Below, one piece after another: positions 54,443-64,000 of a stretch of DNA of 64,000 nt (the stretch's first letter is position 1; each line of letters begins with the position of its first letter). Under the pieces are notes generated by a model. The model saw only the letters and a program-made list of their open reading frames with translations. It ran no database searches and was not told the origin of the DNA. The stretch lies in contig CAJQUW010001820.1 of assembly GCA_907163375.1 (NCBI GenBank), forward strand, positions 52,450 to 116,449, written 5' to 3'. The stretch comes from Prostheceraeus crozeri (taxonomy: Eukaryota > Platyhelminthes > Polycladida > Euryleptidae). A program made the position numbers and the translations under genes.

Positions 54443-54747
54443 AAAGCCACTAGATTTATTTTGATAAAATTAAAAACTAATTCTTGCACAATGTCTTTCG
54501 CCCAATCTTATTTAAGTATAAACGTGGACTGAATATAAAATACAAAATCTAGAATCATATAAGCATACTTCTGCAGTAATATATCTATGAACAATCCTTT
54601 TGTTCATAGATTCATTGCTGTAGAAGTATGATTTCAGATTTTGTATTTTATATTCAATCCTGCATGTTTGCACTTGAATAAGAATGGACGAAATGCATTG
54701 TGCAAGAATTAGTTTTTAATTTTATCAAAATGAATTTAGTGGCTTTA
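54443..54747. repeat. 305-bp inverted repeat (hairpin MITE) inside the Harbinger-type element
   Basis: Arms of about 145 bp, from AAAGCCACTAGATTTATTTT to its complement ending AAATTTAGTGGCTTT, face each other across a spacer of about 12 bases with 'CTATGAACAATCCTTTTGTT' at the centre. Arm identity is about 85-90%. It is probably a third-level nested fold-back MITE. Confidence 0.75.
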
Positions 54748-56564
54748 GTTATAAACTGAGTAAAGGGTAATCATTTTTTAGACATCATAATTATCATCAA
54801 ATAATAAACGTTTTGTTCTATTTACAACATAATACGAAACATAACGTTTTATTATAATTAAATCGAATACAGGCCTATTTTATGTAGCCCAGAATGTGTT
54901 CCTAACCTTACAAATATGCAAATTATAATATTGTCATGTTTGCAACCATTTCATAAAAATCCAGGCTAGCAAAAAATACATTGCATCCAATACATTCATG
55001 AGAAAAGCAAATTATTTATTCATTCATTTTCGCAATAATTGATAACATTCAACAAAATAAGCTTATTTGAATATTATTCAACAAAACTTATGTATGTGCA
55101 CGCATTACGAGATTGCAAACTGATATGTGTGACGTACAATCGTCCAATTATTCAAATATACAGTAGAATCATAATCATTATCTAGATTTGCTTAATAAGC
55201 TTAGATACCTGTACCTTACATTATTACATTGTTACAGTACATTTAAATTATTCACTTACGTAAAAAAATCAATGCACAATCACAACATTTTGATCGTCAA
55301 AATGGTTGCCTATGCATTGTCATTTATATTCCTATGGTACAAACTTCAGTATTTTGCAGAAAACTTTAAGTATTATATTGATGATCACACAACAGTTCAA
55401 TAACAGGAAGATGAAAATGTTCGAATAGCAGCGTTCCTTTTTAAGCATGGCAAAATGTATGTAAAGCCTCTAATTATGGTAAATTATCTTCGGCGGGAGG
55501 AACTAATCTGATTCCAATTCGAGAGCCACGAAATTTGAAACAAATTAATTGATATCAGATGATGCCATGTTTTATAGACAATTAAAATATTTTTTCTTTT
55601 ATTTTGCGATTTCATGAATTAGCTTCAACATTTATAATAATTTCGTGAAAATAGACTTATAACTAATCCAGTGCGTAGTTAATTCACTTAAACTTAATAA
55701 GAAGTGAAAAGAGTAGATATCTCACCTGAAAACTCCGGCAATTGATGATATCAATCATCGAAAACATTTTGTTGTACTGCATTAGACTATTTTCTTGTCA
55801 GAGATCACGAGATGAAATTCGAAGCCTTGGTTTTCAGCGACTAATGTAGGAGATAAAGTCAAGTCACTAAATATGAGGTGAACCAAATCGCAAGATGTTT
55901 TGTAAGATGATAAAGGCAAAAGCTTAGTCGTCAACTGCTGGTCTGCAACTTGAAAATAGAAATAAATGATCTGTGAATTGATTGTGGAGGTCGAATATGG
56001 GTGGTGGATTTAAGTTCCTCCAAATGTCGAAAGGAAAGGTGCTCGAGGCGTCGTTTAAGAAAGTTTGGTCTAAGTCGTAGACTTATCACTAAACCGTATC
56101 GCAAAACATGAATCACGTTCGATGCGCAGTGCGAGTAACATGAATGAAATGAAGGACTGCTTGTACGTTTCCTCTCGCTGTCATGTGATTATCGATAGTG
56201 ACGTGTTGATTGAAGGTCATTCGCCCAGGCGGTAGTAGGGAAATAATCTGTGCGCAGTTCTCCTCTATTCAGAAATGAAATACGAGGGCTGCACTTAATG
56301 ACGTGACCGCCAACGCTGGGATGCTTTTAAATCATCGAAAGACAGACTCATTCCATGCATCGAGTACGGGCACGAATGAATCCGAAAAAGAGATCCGTTG
56401 AATTATGATATTGAAGTATTGCAATTGTATTCTATTCCAACTGCAATCGCAATATTGGGATTCATCAAATGCCATGCGATAAACATGAATCCTAGTAATA
56501 AGAAATGCATGGGTAGAAATTAGTGATGAATTTTTACATTATGTTGTTATCGAAGATACATCGA

Positions 56565-57005
56565 TTTTAGATAAAAACAAAGCAGAAAACAGATTGATGG
56601 GAGAATAATAAATAGAAGAAGAAAAAGAAGAGCTGATAAGGAAACAGAAGAATAAAAGGAAGATAAATGAGAGAAATGAGGAGACAGAGTAGAGGAGGAA
56701 GAATGAGAAATCAAGAGAAAGGAGAGGAGGAAAAAGAGAAGTGAGAAGAGATATTGAAGAAGAAGAGAAATGATGAATTGGAACAAGAGAAGAAAATGAA
56801 GAGAAGTGGGGAGAAATAGAAGATGAGGAAGAAAAGAATTAAGTTGAGAGATTAATAGAAATAGGGAGAAAGAGAAGAGGAAGAAGAAGAAAAATTATGA
56901 ATGAGATCTGAGATCTAATGCTATGACAGAGAATCATTATCAGAAGAAAAAGTATCAAGAAAAGCGAGGAGATAGATAAAGTGAGTGAGAGATCGAGAGT
57001 TCGAG
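56565..57005 (+). repeat. Purine-only tract of about 440 bp
   Basis: The plus strand is almost entirely A and G in irregular GAAGAAGAAAAGAGG-type order. Such homopurine DNA can form triplex structures; it gives Ser/Leu/Phe-rich artefact frames on the minus strand. It lies in the Harbinger-type element. Confidence 0.8.
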
Positions 57006-58499
57006 AATGGAAATTTATAAAAGACAGTCCCAAAACTTAGTGCAATTAAGTGGAATTTATTCATCATAGCGTAAACGTTATAATTTCATGACTCATCGTG
57101 GTTGTGGCTCATTGATCATGTTTGTGGTCACACTTTGGATGTCACAGTGACGTCATATACAGGCGGTCATTCTGACGTCTTTGATGGGAGGTCACTGCGA
57201 CATCCCGTTCTGGTCATAGACGTCTCAGACGCATGATGACGTCAATGGGACGTCGCAATGACGTCACAATGTTTACTGGGTAAACACCTTATCTATACGT
57301 CAATGAAACAATCGATGGCTGTAGCATTATCTATTGCTGTTTTTACCGGTAAAATTGTTTGATTGAATCATCTATACATTGATTCAATCTTGCATAGACT
57401 AACTTCTCAGGATTGAAGATTGAAGATTCTATTTGGGAATAGGACGTCATTATGTAATTTCTCCCAGTTTGTCATTCTAAATGTAATAAACAAGCAGATC
57501 ATTGACATGAATCTCATTTGTTTCACGCTGTCTAGGCAAGATAATACAACTTCACTTACAACACGATGATACAACTTCCCGGCGAGATCAAGCAGATTAA
57601 AAGAAGACGTGTCACATTTTGAATCACACAATCATTATCCTGATTAAAACAGTTTTCAATATGATAACATCCTCTTGCCAGTGATGTCCTTGAACAAAAC
57701 ACACCGCAAAGTATTCGGAAAATCAGTTTGAATTATCCTTATCAATTACTCGCCGTATATGCATGATCTATGGTGATTCATCTTCGGTCACATATGTGAC
57801 CAAATGTGACCGATATGTGACGAAAAATGTGTCACATTTTTAAACTGCACAATCATTATCCTCATTAAAACATTTTTTAATCAAACCAAGTTCAATGTAA
57901 TATTATCTTCTTGCCATTGATATTCTTGAACAAAACATACCGAAAAGTATTCGGAAAATCATCTTGAATTATTCTCATCAAGTACTCGCCGTATGTGAAT
58001 GATTTATGATGATTCATCATTGGTCACATGGAAGTTTGACCGATGTGAGGAAAATGCGTCGGGCACATAATCGGTCACATATTGGGCACAGTTTGGTTTA
58101 CAGTGTACTTAATATTGAATTTTACCCATTAGAGTCAAGACACGGATTTCGATATTTTTTCTGATTTGTTTTGCAGAAATATGGTTAATGACCTACAATA
58201 ATGTTATAAACAAGGATTTATCAACATCTGATGATTATAACCCCTTAAATTTAATGATAGTCAAATGACGGCCGTGGACTCATCTGATGTCTTTCAATAA
58301 AAATGTAGAATTTTAAAATAGTATCTGATCTGAATTTTCAGATAGTATAATTTGTATTACATATTGTATATTGTTATTATTTATGAAAAAATCATCTTAT
58401 GTGTACCTTTACACTTACAACCCATGCAATATTACTAAAATTCAAAGCACACAACTACTCGCAACTACAAGATCTTATCCAAATTTTATCGAAAACATG

Positions 58500-59950
58500 A
58501 AGTCACTCACAATGCCAAATTGCAAAGCACTCAACGTGTAGTTCTTTGTCATACAACATACACTCCTTGCACATGGTCTTCTTACAAACGGCACACTTTC
58601 TCTGTTTCCCGTTTGTTGTTCTCCGAATTGTGTGCTTCACACTAGCTCCAAAATTCTTGGAATCTTATTTCCCTTGTTTCCAGGGGATTTATTTGAGAAA
58701 ACTGATCCTATCTCTTTCATGATGGATGAAATAATGTAAATCCGAAAAAAAGTAAGTAAAACAGTTTGATCCAGCATCAATAAGTTTATGAAGCTCGTGA
58801 GAATTCACTATAGAAACGTTAAAAAGATAAGTAAACATACACATGCACCTCTTTTTATCTTTGATACTACTTCGTATGTTCCTTTTCTGTCTTCTTCCAT
58901 TCATTTATCGGTGTAAATGGACATCTTGAAATCCGATTCATTCTCACGGGTGCAGTCCCTGCTTGTGAGTTCGTGTATCAAAGATAAATCAGTAAAGAAG
59001 TTATCAAAATATATTTCACTCCCAACAAGACAGGATTCAATCATAGATAACACAATTCTAGCACAGAGATTCCAATTTTCGTATTGTTTCTTCGACTTTT
59101 CTTTTTCTTCTCTTCCTTGATAAACATCAAATTTGTAAGTGTAACACAAGGCCCATTCCTTAAAACCAAATCGAATTAACTTTCCACGAATAAACTGCCT
59201 CATAATGCCTACCGAAGTACTCAAAAATCTTTTAATCTACAGAAAAGCGGTTACTGAAATACCCAAATTGTTGGAAATTTTCGTTAAGAATATCGAACAA
59301 AGGGTGAATCTTGTAGCATCGATCAGTGAATCCATCATGCAGGTTGTCGTTGTTATTGAAATGCAGGCATTTCTCTATCTCCTTGTAATGATTCTTTGTC
59401 ATTGAACTTCGGACTGCAGCACAATCAAAGTCCTCATCCGTTATCCAGTAGAAGGTTTCTCTGGGATAAAATCGATGACCAGAAATGATTCAAATTCCGA
59501 CAAAAAGTTTGATGTCTTCCACTGTGCATTGAAAAGATAGATCATTTTCCTGCCTCGTGCAAGTCACTTTTTCATCACGAATTTTTTCAAACACATTCCG
59601 CGTCAATGAGGAAAAAATCATAGGAGTTCTTTTTAGATAATATCTCACGAAGATTTGAAAGTTCAAATGAATTATTGTAGAAAGTAGTATCTGGTGCATC
59701 CAAACAGCCACTCTTTTTCGATTTCTGACAGATGTAGACGGCTTTTCTATTACGATTGAATCATCACAGATATCACCATGGAAATGGACTTCTAACTTTC
59801 CAGCTGTGTCTTGAAGTCATCTTCATCAATCGTTTCACAGTCACTGCCATTTTCAACACAATCTGGAGGGAGTTCAGCAATGTCAACAGTCTCGGTCTCG
59901 ACTAAATCGTCATCGTCCATTTCTGTTACCAAATCAATGGCTTCGTTGAT
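58500..59950 (-). pseudogene. piggyBac transposase, degraded
   Basis: In minus-strand order: acidic N-terminal remnant (about 59800-59950), 'LFVGI...' and 'FELSNLRE...YYLKRTPMIF'-type segments at 59490-59711, then a clear core at 58901-59224 with 'RQFIRGKLIRFGFKEWALCY', 'TYKFDVYQGREEKEKSK' and 'GSEIYFDNFFTDLSLIHEL' (a catalytic Asp region), and a C-terminal Cys-rich domain at 58510-58640 ('RKCAVCKKTMCKECMLYDKE', 'LHVECFAIWHCE'). Several frame changes and stops, e.g. between 59224 and 59490, make it non-functional. All domains of a piggyBac transposase are nonetheless represented. Confidence 0.85.
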
Positions 59951-60111
59951 CTAACGAAAATAATTTCTTCATCGTTCACCGACGTTTGAAAAGTCACTCA
60001 CAATTATAGAGAACACAAGATACTCAATATCAGTGCAGTAGCTATATCCGTGACGAATGAAAATTTAAATTCAAAAATATAGATCTAGACTACCTACCGA
60101 TGAGAACTAGA

Positions 60112-60140
60112 TATCTATATATATATATATATATATATAT
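60112..60140. repeat. (TA)n microsatellite with flanking AGATATCTA palindrome
   Basis: About 14 TA units within 'CTAGATATCTATATA...CCATAGATATCTAG', inside the degraded piggyBac. Confidence 0.85.
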
Positions 60141-60827
60141 ACCATAGATATCTAGATCTCCTTGCTACCTACACACAATGAACAGAGTACAGCAATACTC
60201 ACAGATGAATGACAATGTGCATCTACCGCAGTGACAATAGTAACTTATGTATATGGAGATGTATGAAGCTAATAGACAAATTATGTATGATTGAATTTTG
60301 TGATCATCTATTTCTATCAAGTTATCGAAAATTGTCATTTATCACATCATTTCTTTTCTAATACCTGCAGTGCATCGCAAGTAATCTGACATGATTACTT
60401 TTAATGAACTGGTCGATATTTTCAAATCTTCTTATTTTGATATCGGATGAGTTTGCGGTCGTCAATTGACGACCACTTACTTTTTTATTCTAATATCTTG
60501 AATAATCAGTATATTTTATCTAAGTTGACTATTCAAATATCTCATTATGAGCGTCCAGTGACTACACTTGCGAGTTTTTTCCACTCAGCATTGAACAATT
60601 TGTGTTGACATGAATAAATAAAATAGATCGAAACAAAACCCAAATTCTCTAATTTAAAGGGTCCTCCAAACCAAAAAATTAAAAAATCTTTTAACGCTAG
60701 ATGTATTTCAGTAGTGGTATTTCCTTGTCGAAAATGATAATTGTTAAATAACATATTCGACTGATAGATACCAAGTGAGAATTTACTGAAGGTAGTCAAA
60801 TGATTAACGTAAGCTCTAATGGGTTAA

Positions 60828-62043
60828 TCGTAGAATCTTCTTACCGTGTTCAGATTTGCTTTGAACATTTAAAGTGGCTTCGTTTCGTGTTCCACTTCGC
60901 TCTGAAGATAGTACATGGTTAAGTGTATAACTGATAAGGAAATATAATTGACATTTCGTCACGAAAAGAGTACGCTAAATCCATACCTTGACACAAGAAG
61001 TTCCATGATGTACAATTTCCGATACTTAGTCCAACTGAAGGTCCCGGCCACCTGTGGTTCGTCTGATTTTCGGGTAGGTAGTGTAGTGACACACAGTGAG
61101 ATATTGAATTCTTTAAGATGTCGCTGAATGATTTATACAATGCAAGATTGATTCTTCCCATGTAGACGATAGAATCATTCCCTAGAATATCACGAAGCGA
61201 ATAGATCTACAAGAAAAGAAACCAAAATTGAGACCAGACCTGATTATTCTCAGTATCAGGACAACCAATTTAACCCCAAAGACCTGATCTCCTTCATATC
61301 TTTTTCCGCACCCTCTGAGACCTGAAGTGGTCAACTGGATATATACTTTTACAAATTCCAAACTTAGTTTCTTAAAGAGATTTCAAAACATTTAGGAATG
61401 TCAATTTTAAGCAAGGCAGCAATGTTTGCGTGATTCTGATCGATATATTTTCACTTTGGAGTGTCCTATAGTGTTGGAATAGAATCGACAAATCGCAGAA
61501 ATGACTACAGTGGACTCTTCACATTAATGTGTGCATTATTCATGAAAGAGATGAGATGAGAATCTATCACTGTCTCCCTTTCTCCTTCACCCTTCGACGG
61601 TCATCTACATGTAATTACTGCTCTTTTTTCATGTTGGAACATCATTTTAATGTCAACGCTTACAACAATCGGGGTTTACAATTTGCGATGGGTCTCAGAA
61701 AAACAATGAACACCAATGAATTTTCCCATATTTGGAGCACCTAAACCAATGGCAATTGCGCAACAATTTTGCTGCTTCGTGGATGAATTGAATGATGCCC
61801 GCAACCCCAGAATTTGTGATTATTCCTCTGTTCGTCCCAATCCTTGATTTCACTACATATCAGCCGCAGCGCTAAGTTGATATGACTTAATGTGCACTGT
61901 CATTCTTTAACACTTCTGAAACAAGTTTATCCAGACCTTTCGATTTTTGGTACATAAATTCCTTTTTGCATTTCTTGAAATAGCGCTTCTTGGTCTATGA
62001 CTTCATTCAAAATTGTTGATGTCGGCTAAAAGGTTCTTGCTTG
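60828..62043. other. Host DNA, no firm gene
   Basis: A minus-strand frame at 60919-61161 ('MGRINLALYKSFSDILKNSI', '...GNCTSWNFLCQG') ends near a good donor (CAAG|GTATGG) and could be an exon, but there is no family match I can name and no partner exon. Confidence 0.3.
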
Positions 62044-62292
62044 TCACACCTTGTGCATGCTCAAGAAATTATGGTCAAGAATGACATTCATAAACGGTAA
62101 TAACTTTTCTTCCAACTTTTTATCAATGACGTTAGATATCTCTTCAATTGTGGGTCTAGATACAGCAGATTTACTTTTTTCTTTTTGTTTAAATAGCAGC
62201 ACAGCTTGTAGGAGCTCCTGTTTCGTACATGAGTTCCTTCGAGCCACTATGTCTTGCTCAGTCATCGCAATGATCTCGTTGGCAGTAGTCAT
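62044..62292 (-). CDS. Short charged helical frame, possible retroelement ORF1-like fragment
   Basis: 'MTTANEIIAMTEQDIVARRN', 'SCTKQELLQAVLLFKQKEKS' and 'IEEISNVIDKKLEEKLLPFM' have the amphipathic layout of the N terminus of non-LTR ORF1 or similar coiled-coil proteins, 82 codons. No reverse transcriptase is present in the window. Assignment is a guess from composition. Confidence 0.25.
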   Translation of the reverse strand: MTTANEIIAMTEQDIVARRNSCTKQELLQAVLLFKQKEKSKSAVSRPTIEEISNVIDKKLEEKLLPFMNVILDHNFLSMHKV

Positions 62293-62438
62293 TGTATTTC
62301 TTGTTTAGACAGTAGAACAGTGAATCACAGTAGCGTCACTTTACGTACGTCACAAGTTGCGTCACGAAAAATCGATATTCAGAGAGAAATCGAACGAGGG
62401 ATCTTCTGATGTAGCAATAGATAACAGCTGATTATTGA

Positions 62439-62777
62439 ATGGAACACCTGACAATACCAGCCGCTACAGTCACTCTTCAGACACGCGAGATCAATGCGTC
62501 GTATAAGGTCGCAGACACAAGGCACTCGTTTCAATGGAATTACTACGAAGATCACACTTTACCGACAATGCTTATTCCAAAAGAATGCATGACAAGACAG
62601 TGGACACTGTGGAAATCCAAGTTGATCAACACGATGAACCAATTGCTGTCGTGGAACAATGTTCACCAAGTCAATCCACATAAAAAGCAACTCCAAATCG
62701 TCGAGCAAGGACACGGAAATTGGCAAATCCACACAAACCAAATTATTGATGGTACTCCAAGCTCCGAAATGAAATAA
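62439..62777 (+). CDS. Unrecognised 112-codon frame
   Basis: The frame begins MEHLTIPAATVTLQTREINA, divergent from the frame at 62044-62292 across 146 bases. It is Trp- and Gln-containing and soluble-looking ('FQWNYYEDHTLPTMLIPKEC'). No family recognised; it may be chance or a transposon relic. Confidence 0.22.
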   Translation: MEHLTIPAATVTLQTREINASYKVADTRHSFQWNYYEDHTLPTMLIPKECMTRQWTLWKSKLINTMNQLLSWNNVHQVNPHKKQLQIVEQGHGNWQIHTNQIIDGTPSSEMK

Positions 62778-63365
62778 AACTTGACACACAACAGTGACAA
62801 TAAGCACAGGAAAATGTCGAAAATCTCAAAACACGACACCATGAAGCGGAGCGACCTCCGTCTACCAGAACTGATAGTGAATTTACTGCAAATAGTGCCA
62901 CTTAATAACCAAATGTAAGCTTCATATAAATTGGACAGCAAATCTGATAATTTCTAGTCATGTCTAAATGCAGCAATTTGAATATACAGAATCTTATCTG
63001 CAGACGTGGAATAGTCTTGGCGGTAGCAGTTCTAGACATTTGACATCTTGATGATGATTATAATTCAGTCATTATGTTCCTTAAAATTTCTGTTGGCAAA
63101 ATGTATATATTTCTGCAAAGTCATGATCTTCTAGACGATAGAGTACTGTCATGGTAGCAGAGTTATAAATAGGTGGTCATGAGTGTGTTGGAGACACAGA
63201 GATAAATGCCTTTGTCTGCGTTGTTTGGTCTAGAAATGACATTTTACATTAAATCCTGATGGTCACGCTTAGAACTACACCCGAGGGGCAAGACGATGCA
63301 TTTTCCATTGAACGTAATGCGAATTGAAGTCTGAATTCTGACGAACAGAATCATTGACACTGCAT

Positions 63366-63482
63366 TGAACGCGCACAGTCATTAGATTTAGATCGTGAGG
63401 AGTCGGGCGGTGTGAATGATGTGAGGAATTCCATTTGACGAATTTATCACGGAGAAACATAGAGTCAAGGATATTAGTTCTC
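63366..63482 (+). repeat. Direct repeat of about 115 bp, unit 1
   Basis: 'GCGCACAGTCATTAGATTTA' through 'CACGGAGAAACATAGAGTCA' recurs at 63842-63956 with about ten differences, 476 bases downstream. On the minus strand unit 1 is open ('NILDSMFLRDKFVKWNSSHH'). It could be two ends of an element, a dispersed repeat in two copies, or a duplicated exon. Confidence 0.7.
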
Positions 63483-63841
63483 ATACGATGATGAAAATCA
63501 TCCCAGCAGCCATTTATAATAGAATATAATGCTTACCAATTCAAATTATTAATTGAAGAAGTCCTAATGAGGACTGATGGCGTTCTCCAATCCGCAAGTG
63601 TACAGATCCAATGCTACTGTAGCCATTGGATTAATCAGTTCTTAAAAGAACTCAATAGAGCTTTCTCGTGGCAACGAACTAAAATTGATGAGCTTTTGCC
63701 CAATATCTGGTATGAGTGGAAATCTTAAGATTTGTAACACTACTCATTCTTACTGTTAATATACTAATACCATAGATTCCAAACACTGCCGCATACATGT
63801 TCAAAACAGACGTCTAATATACCTTACCGACTACACACACA

Positions 63842-63956
63842 CGCGCACAGTCATTAGATTTAGATCGTAAGCAGTCGGGCGATGCGAATGATGTGAGTGA
63901 TTCCATTTGACGAATTTATCACGGAGAAACATAGAGTCAAAGATATTAGTGCGAGA
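63842..63956 (+). repeat. Direct repeat of about 115 bp, unit 2
   Basis: Second copy of 63366-63482; preceded by an (AC)n-type stretch (ACACACACACGCGCAC). Confidence 0.7.
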
Positions 63957-64000
63957 GCTACTGACATTTTCTTCCTTAATTCGCGCACGAGCAACTTACT

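Larger units (their letters stand above)
53239..57280. mobile_element. Harbinger-type TIR element, TAA duplication, nested in family C copy 2
   Basis: TAA (53236-53238 and 57281-57283) flanks ends CCCAGTAAACATGTGACGTC and GACGTCACAATGTTTACTGGG (last 20: ACGTCACAATGTTTACTGGG). Copy 1 of family C (near 21104) still has the single TAA, proving the boundaries. Subterminal regions are filled with GACGTC/ACGTCA units, e.g. 'GACATCCCGCCGGGACATCC' at 53360-53450. A 3-bp TWA target is typical of PIF/Harbinger. No transposase is seen in 4 kb, so it is non-autonomous or carries foreign filler. Confidence 0.85.
52740..58105 (-). mobile_element. TIR element family C, copy 2, split by a nested element
   Basis: The ends CACTGTAAACCAAACTGCGC and GTTTGGTTTACAGTG match copy 1 (20256-21559) in inverted orientation. 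TA stands at both flanks (52738-52739 and 58106-58107), a possible 2-bp duplication. A 4.0-kb element (53239-57280) sits inside; without it copy 2 is about 1.3 kb like copy 1. The coding-like remnant 'NLLDLAGKLYHRVVSEVVLS' is at 57407-57631 (minus). Confidence 0.82.
58125..60823 (-). mobile_element. Degraded piggyBac element (2.7 kb)
   Basis: Ends CCCATTAGAG (58125) and CTCTAATGGG (to 60823) are inverted; the right flank is TTAA (60824-60827) and the left is TTTA (58121-58124), a one-base decay of TTAA. It starts 19 bases right of family C copy 2. Inside lies a decayed transposase on the minus strand and a (TA)n tract. The tips resemble those of the piggyBac in Polinton A (CCCATTAACG), so the two families may be related. 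Confidence 0.82.

Noticed and set aside
56547-57033. Hydrophobic Ser/Leu/Phe frames on the minus strand
   Set aside because: Reverse complement of a homopurine tract; composition artefact.
58901-59224. A host gene for the RQFIRGK...FDVYQG protein
   Set aside because: It is the core of a decayed piggyBac transposase flanked by inverted CCCATTAGAG tips.

Overview
The window is metazoan nuclear DNA, probably from a marine invertebrate. Signs of this are an intron-bearing kringle/transmembrane gene, (CAT)n microsatellite, piggyBac, Tc1/mariner, Mutator-like and Harbinger-like DNA transposons, and two Polinton (Maverick) elements. The species cannot be read from the sequence. Polintons, filling about 54% of the window, dominate it. 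I see no bacterial operon, CRISPR array, rRNA or LTR element.

Polinton A (45-17836) and Polinton B (22852-39703) are about 5 kb apart. Both have AGTAGT termini, long terminal inverted repeats (TIRs) and perfect 6-bp target-site duplications (AATGAG for A, GTTGAT for B). Both encode the usual set: protein-primed DNA polymerase B (PolB), DDE integrase, adenovirus-type cysteine protease, A32-like packaging ATPase, double-jelly-roll major capsid, minor capsid (penton), a parvovirus-like PLA2-domain protein, a membrane protein at one tip and several small proteins. Both are treated here as fossils: their ends are whole, several genes are open, but PolB and some others are broken (about ten to fifteen breaks in A, about ten in B). 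The two are clearly related at protein level, but their blocks are in different order and orientation. A carries an unrecognised 238-residue protein and a zinc-finger protein that B lacks; B has a Gln-rich repeat gene that A lacks. A was later hit by a piggyBac deletion derivative (15921-17465) inside its right TIR.

The most striking observation is a full-length intein with a LAGLIDADG endonuclease domain, placed exactly in motif C (YxDTD) of PolB in both Polintons (11331-12368 and 31224-32273). This is the position of the archaeal pol-c inteins. A second is a fibre-like coiled-coil protein with a motif typical of tailed-phage tail fibres. Both elements also share terminal hairpins with a GCTTCGC loop, recurrent intergenic hairpins (GGACC-AAA-GGTCC and its complement) and an A/T motif directly before start codons.

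Between and beside the Polintons: 17843-22845 holds a compound triplet microsatellite of about 660 bp, a 719-bp near-perfect palindrome, a small MITE and a 1.3-kb TIR element (family C, copy 1). From 39710 on, the DNA is host sequence with a Tc1/mariner remnant (41434-42235), a nearly complete Tc1-like element (42627-44153), two exons of a kringle-transmembrane gene (46899-47716, minus), a Mutator-like TIR element (48358-49419), family C copy 2 (52740-58105) split by a 4-kb Harbinger-type element (53239-57280), and a degraded piggyBac (58125-60823). The last 3 kb are largely unassigned. Copy 1 of family C supplies the empty site that proves the boundaries and TAA duplication of the Harbinger-type insertion.
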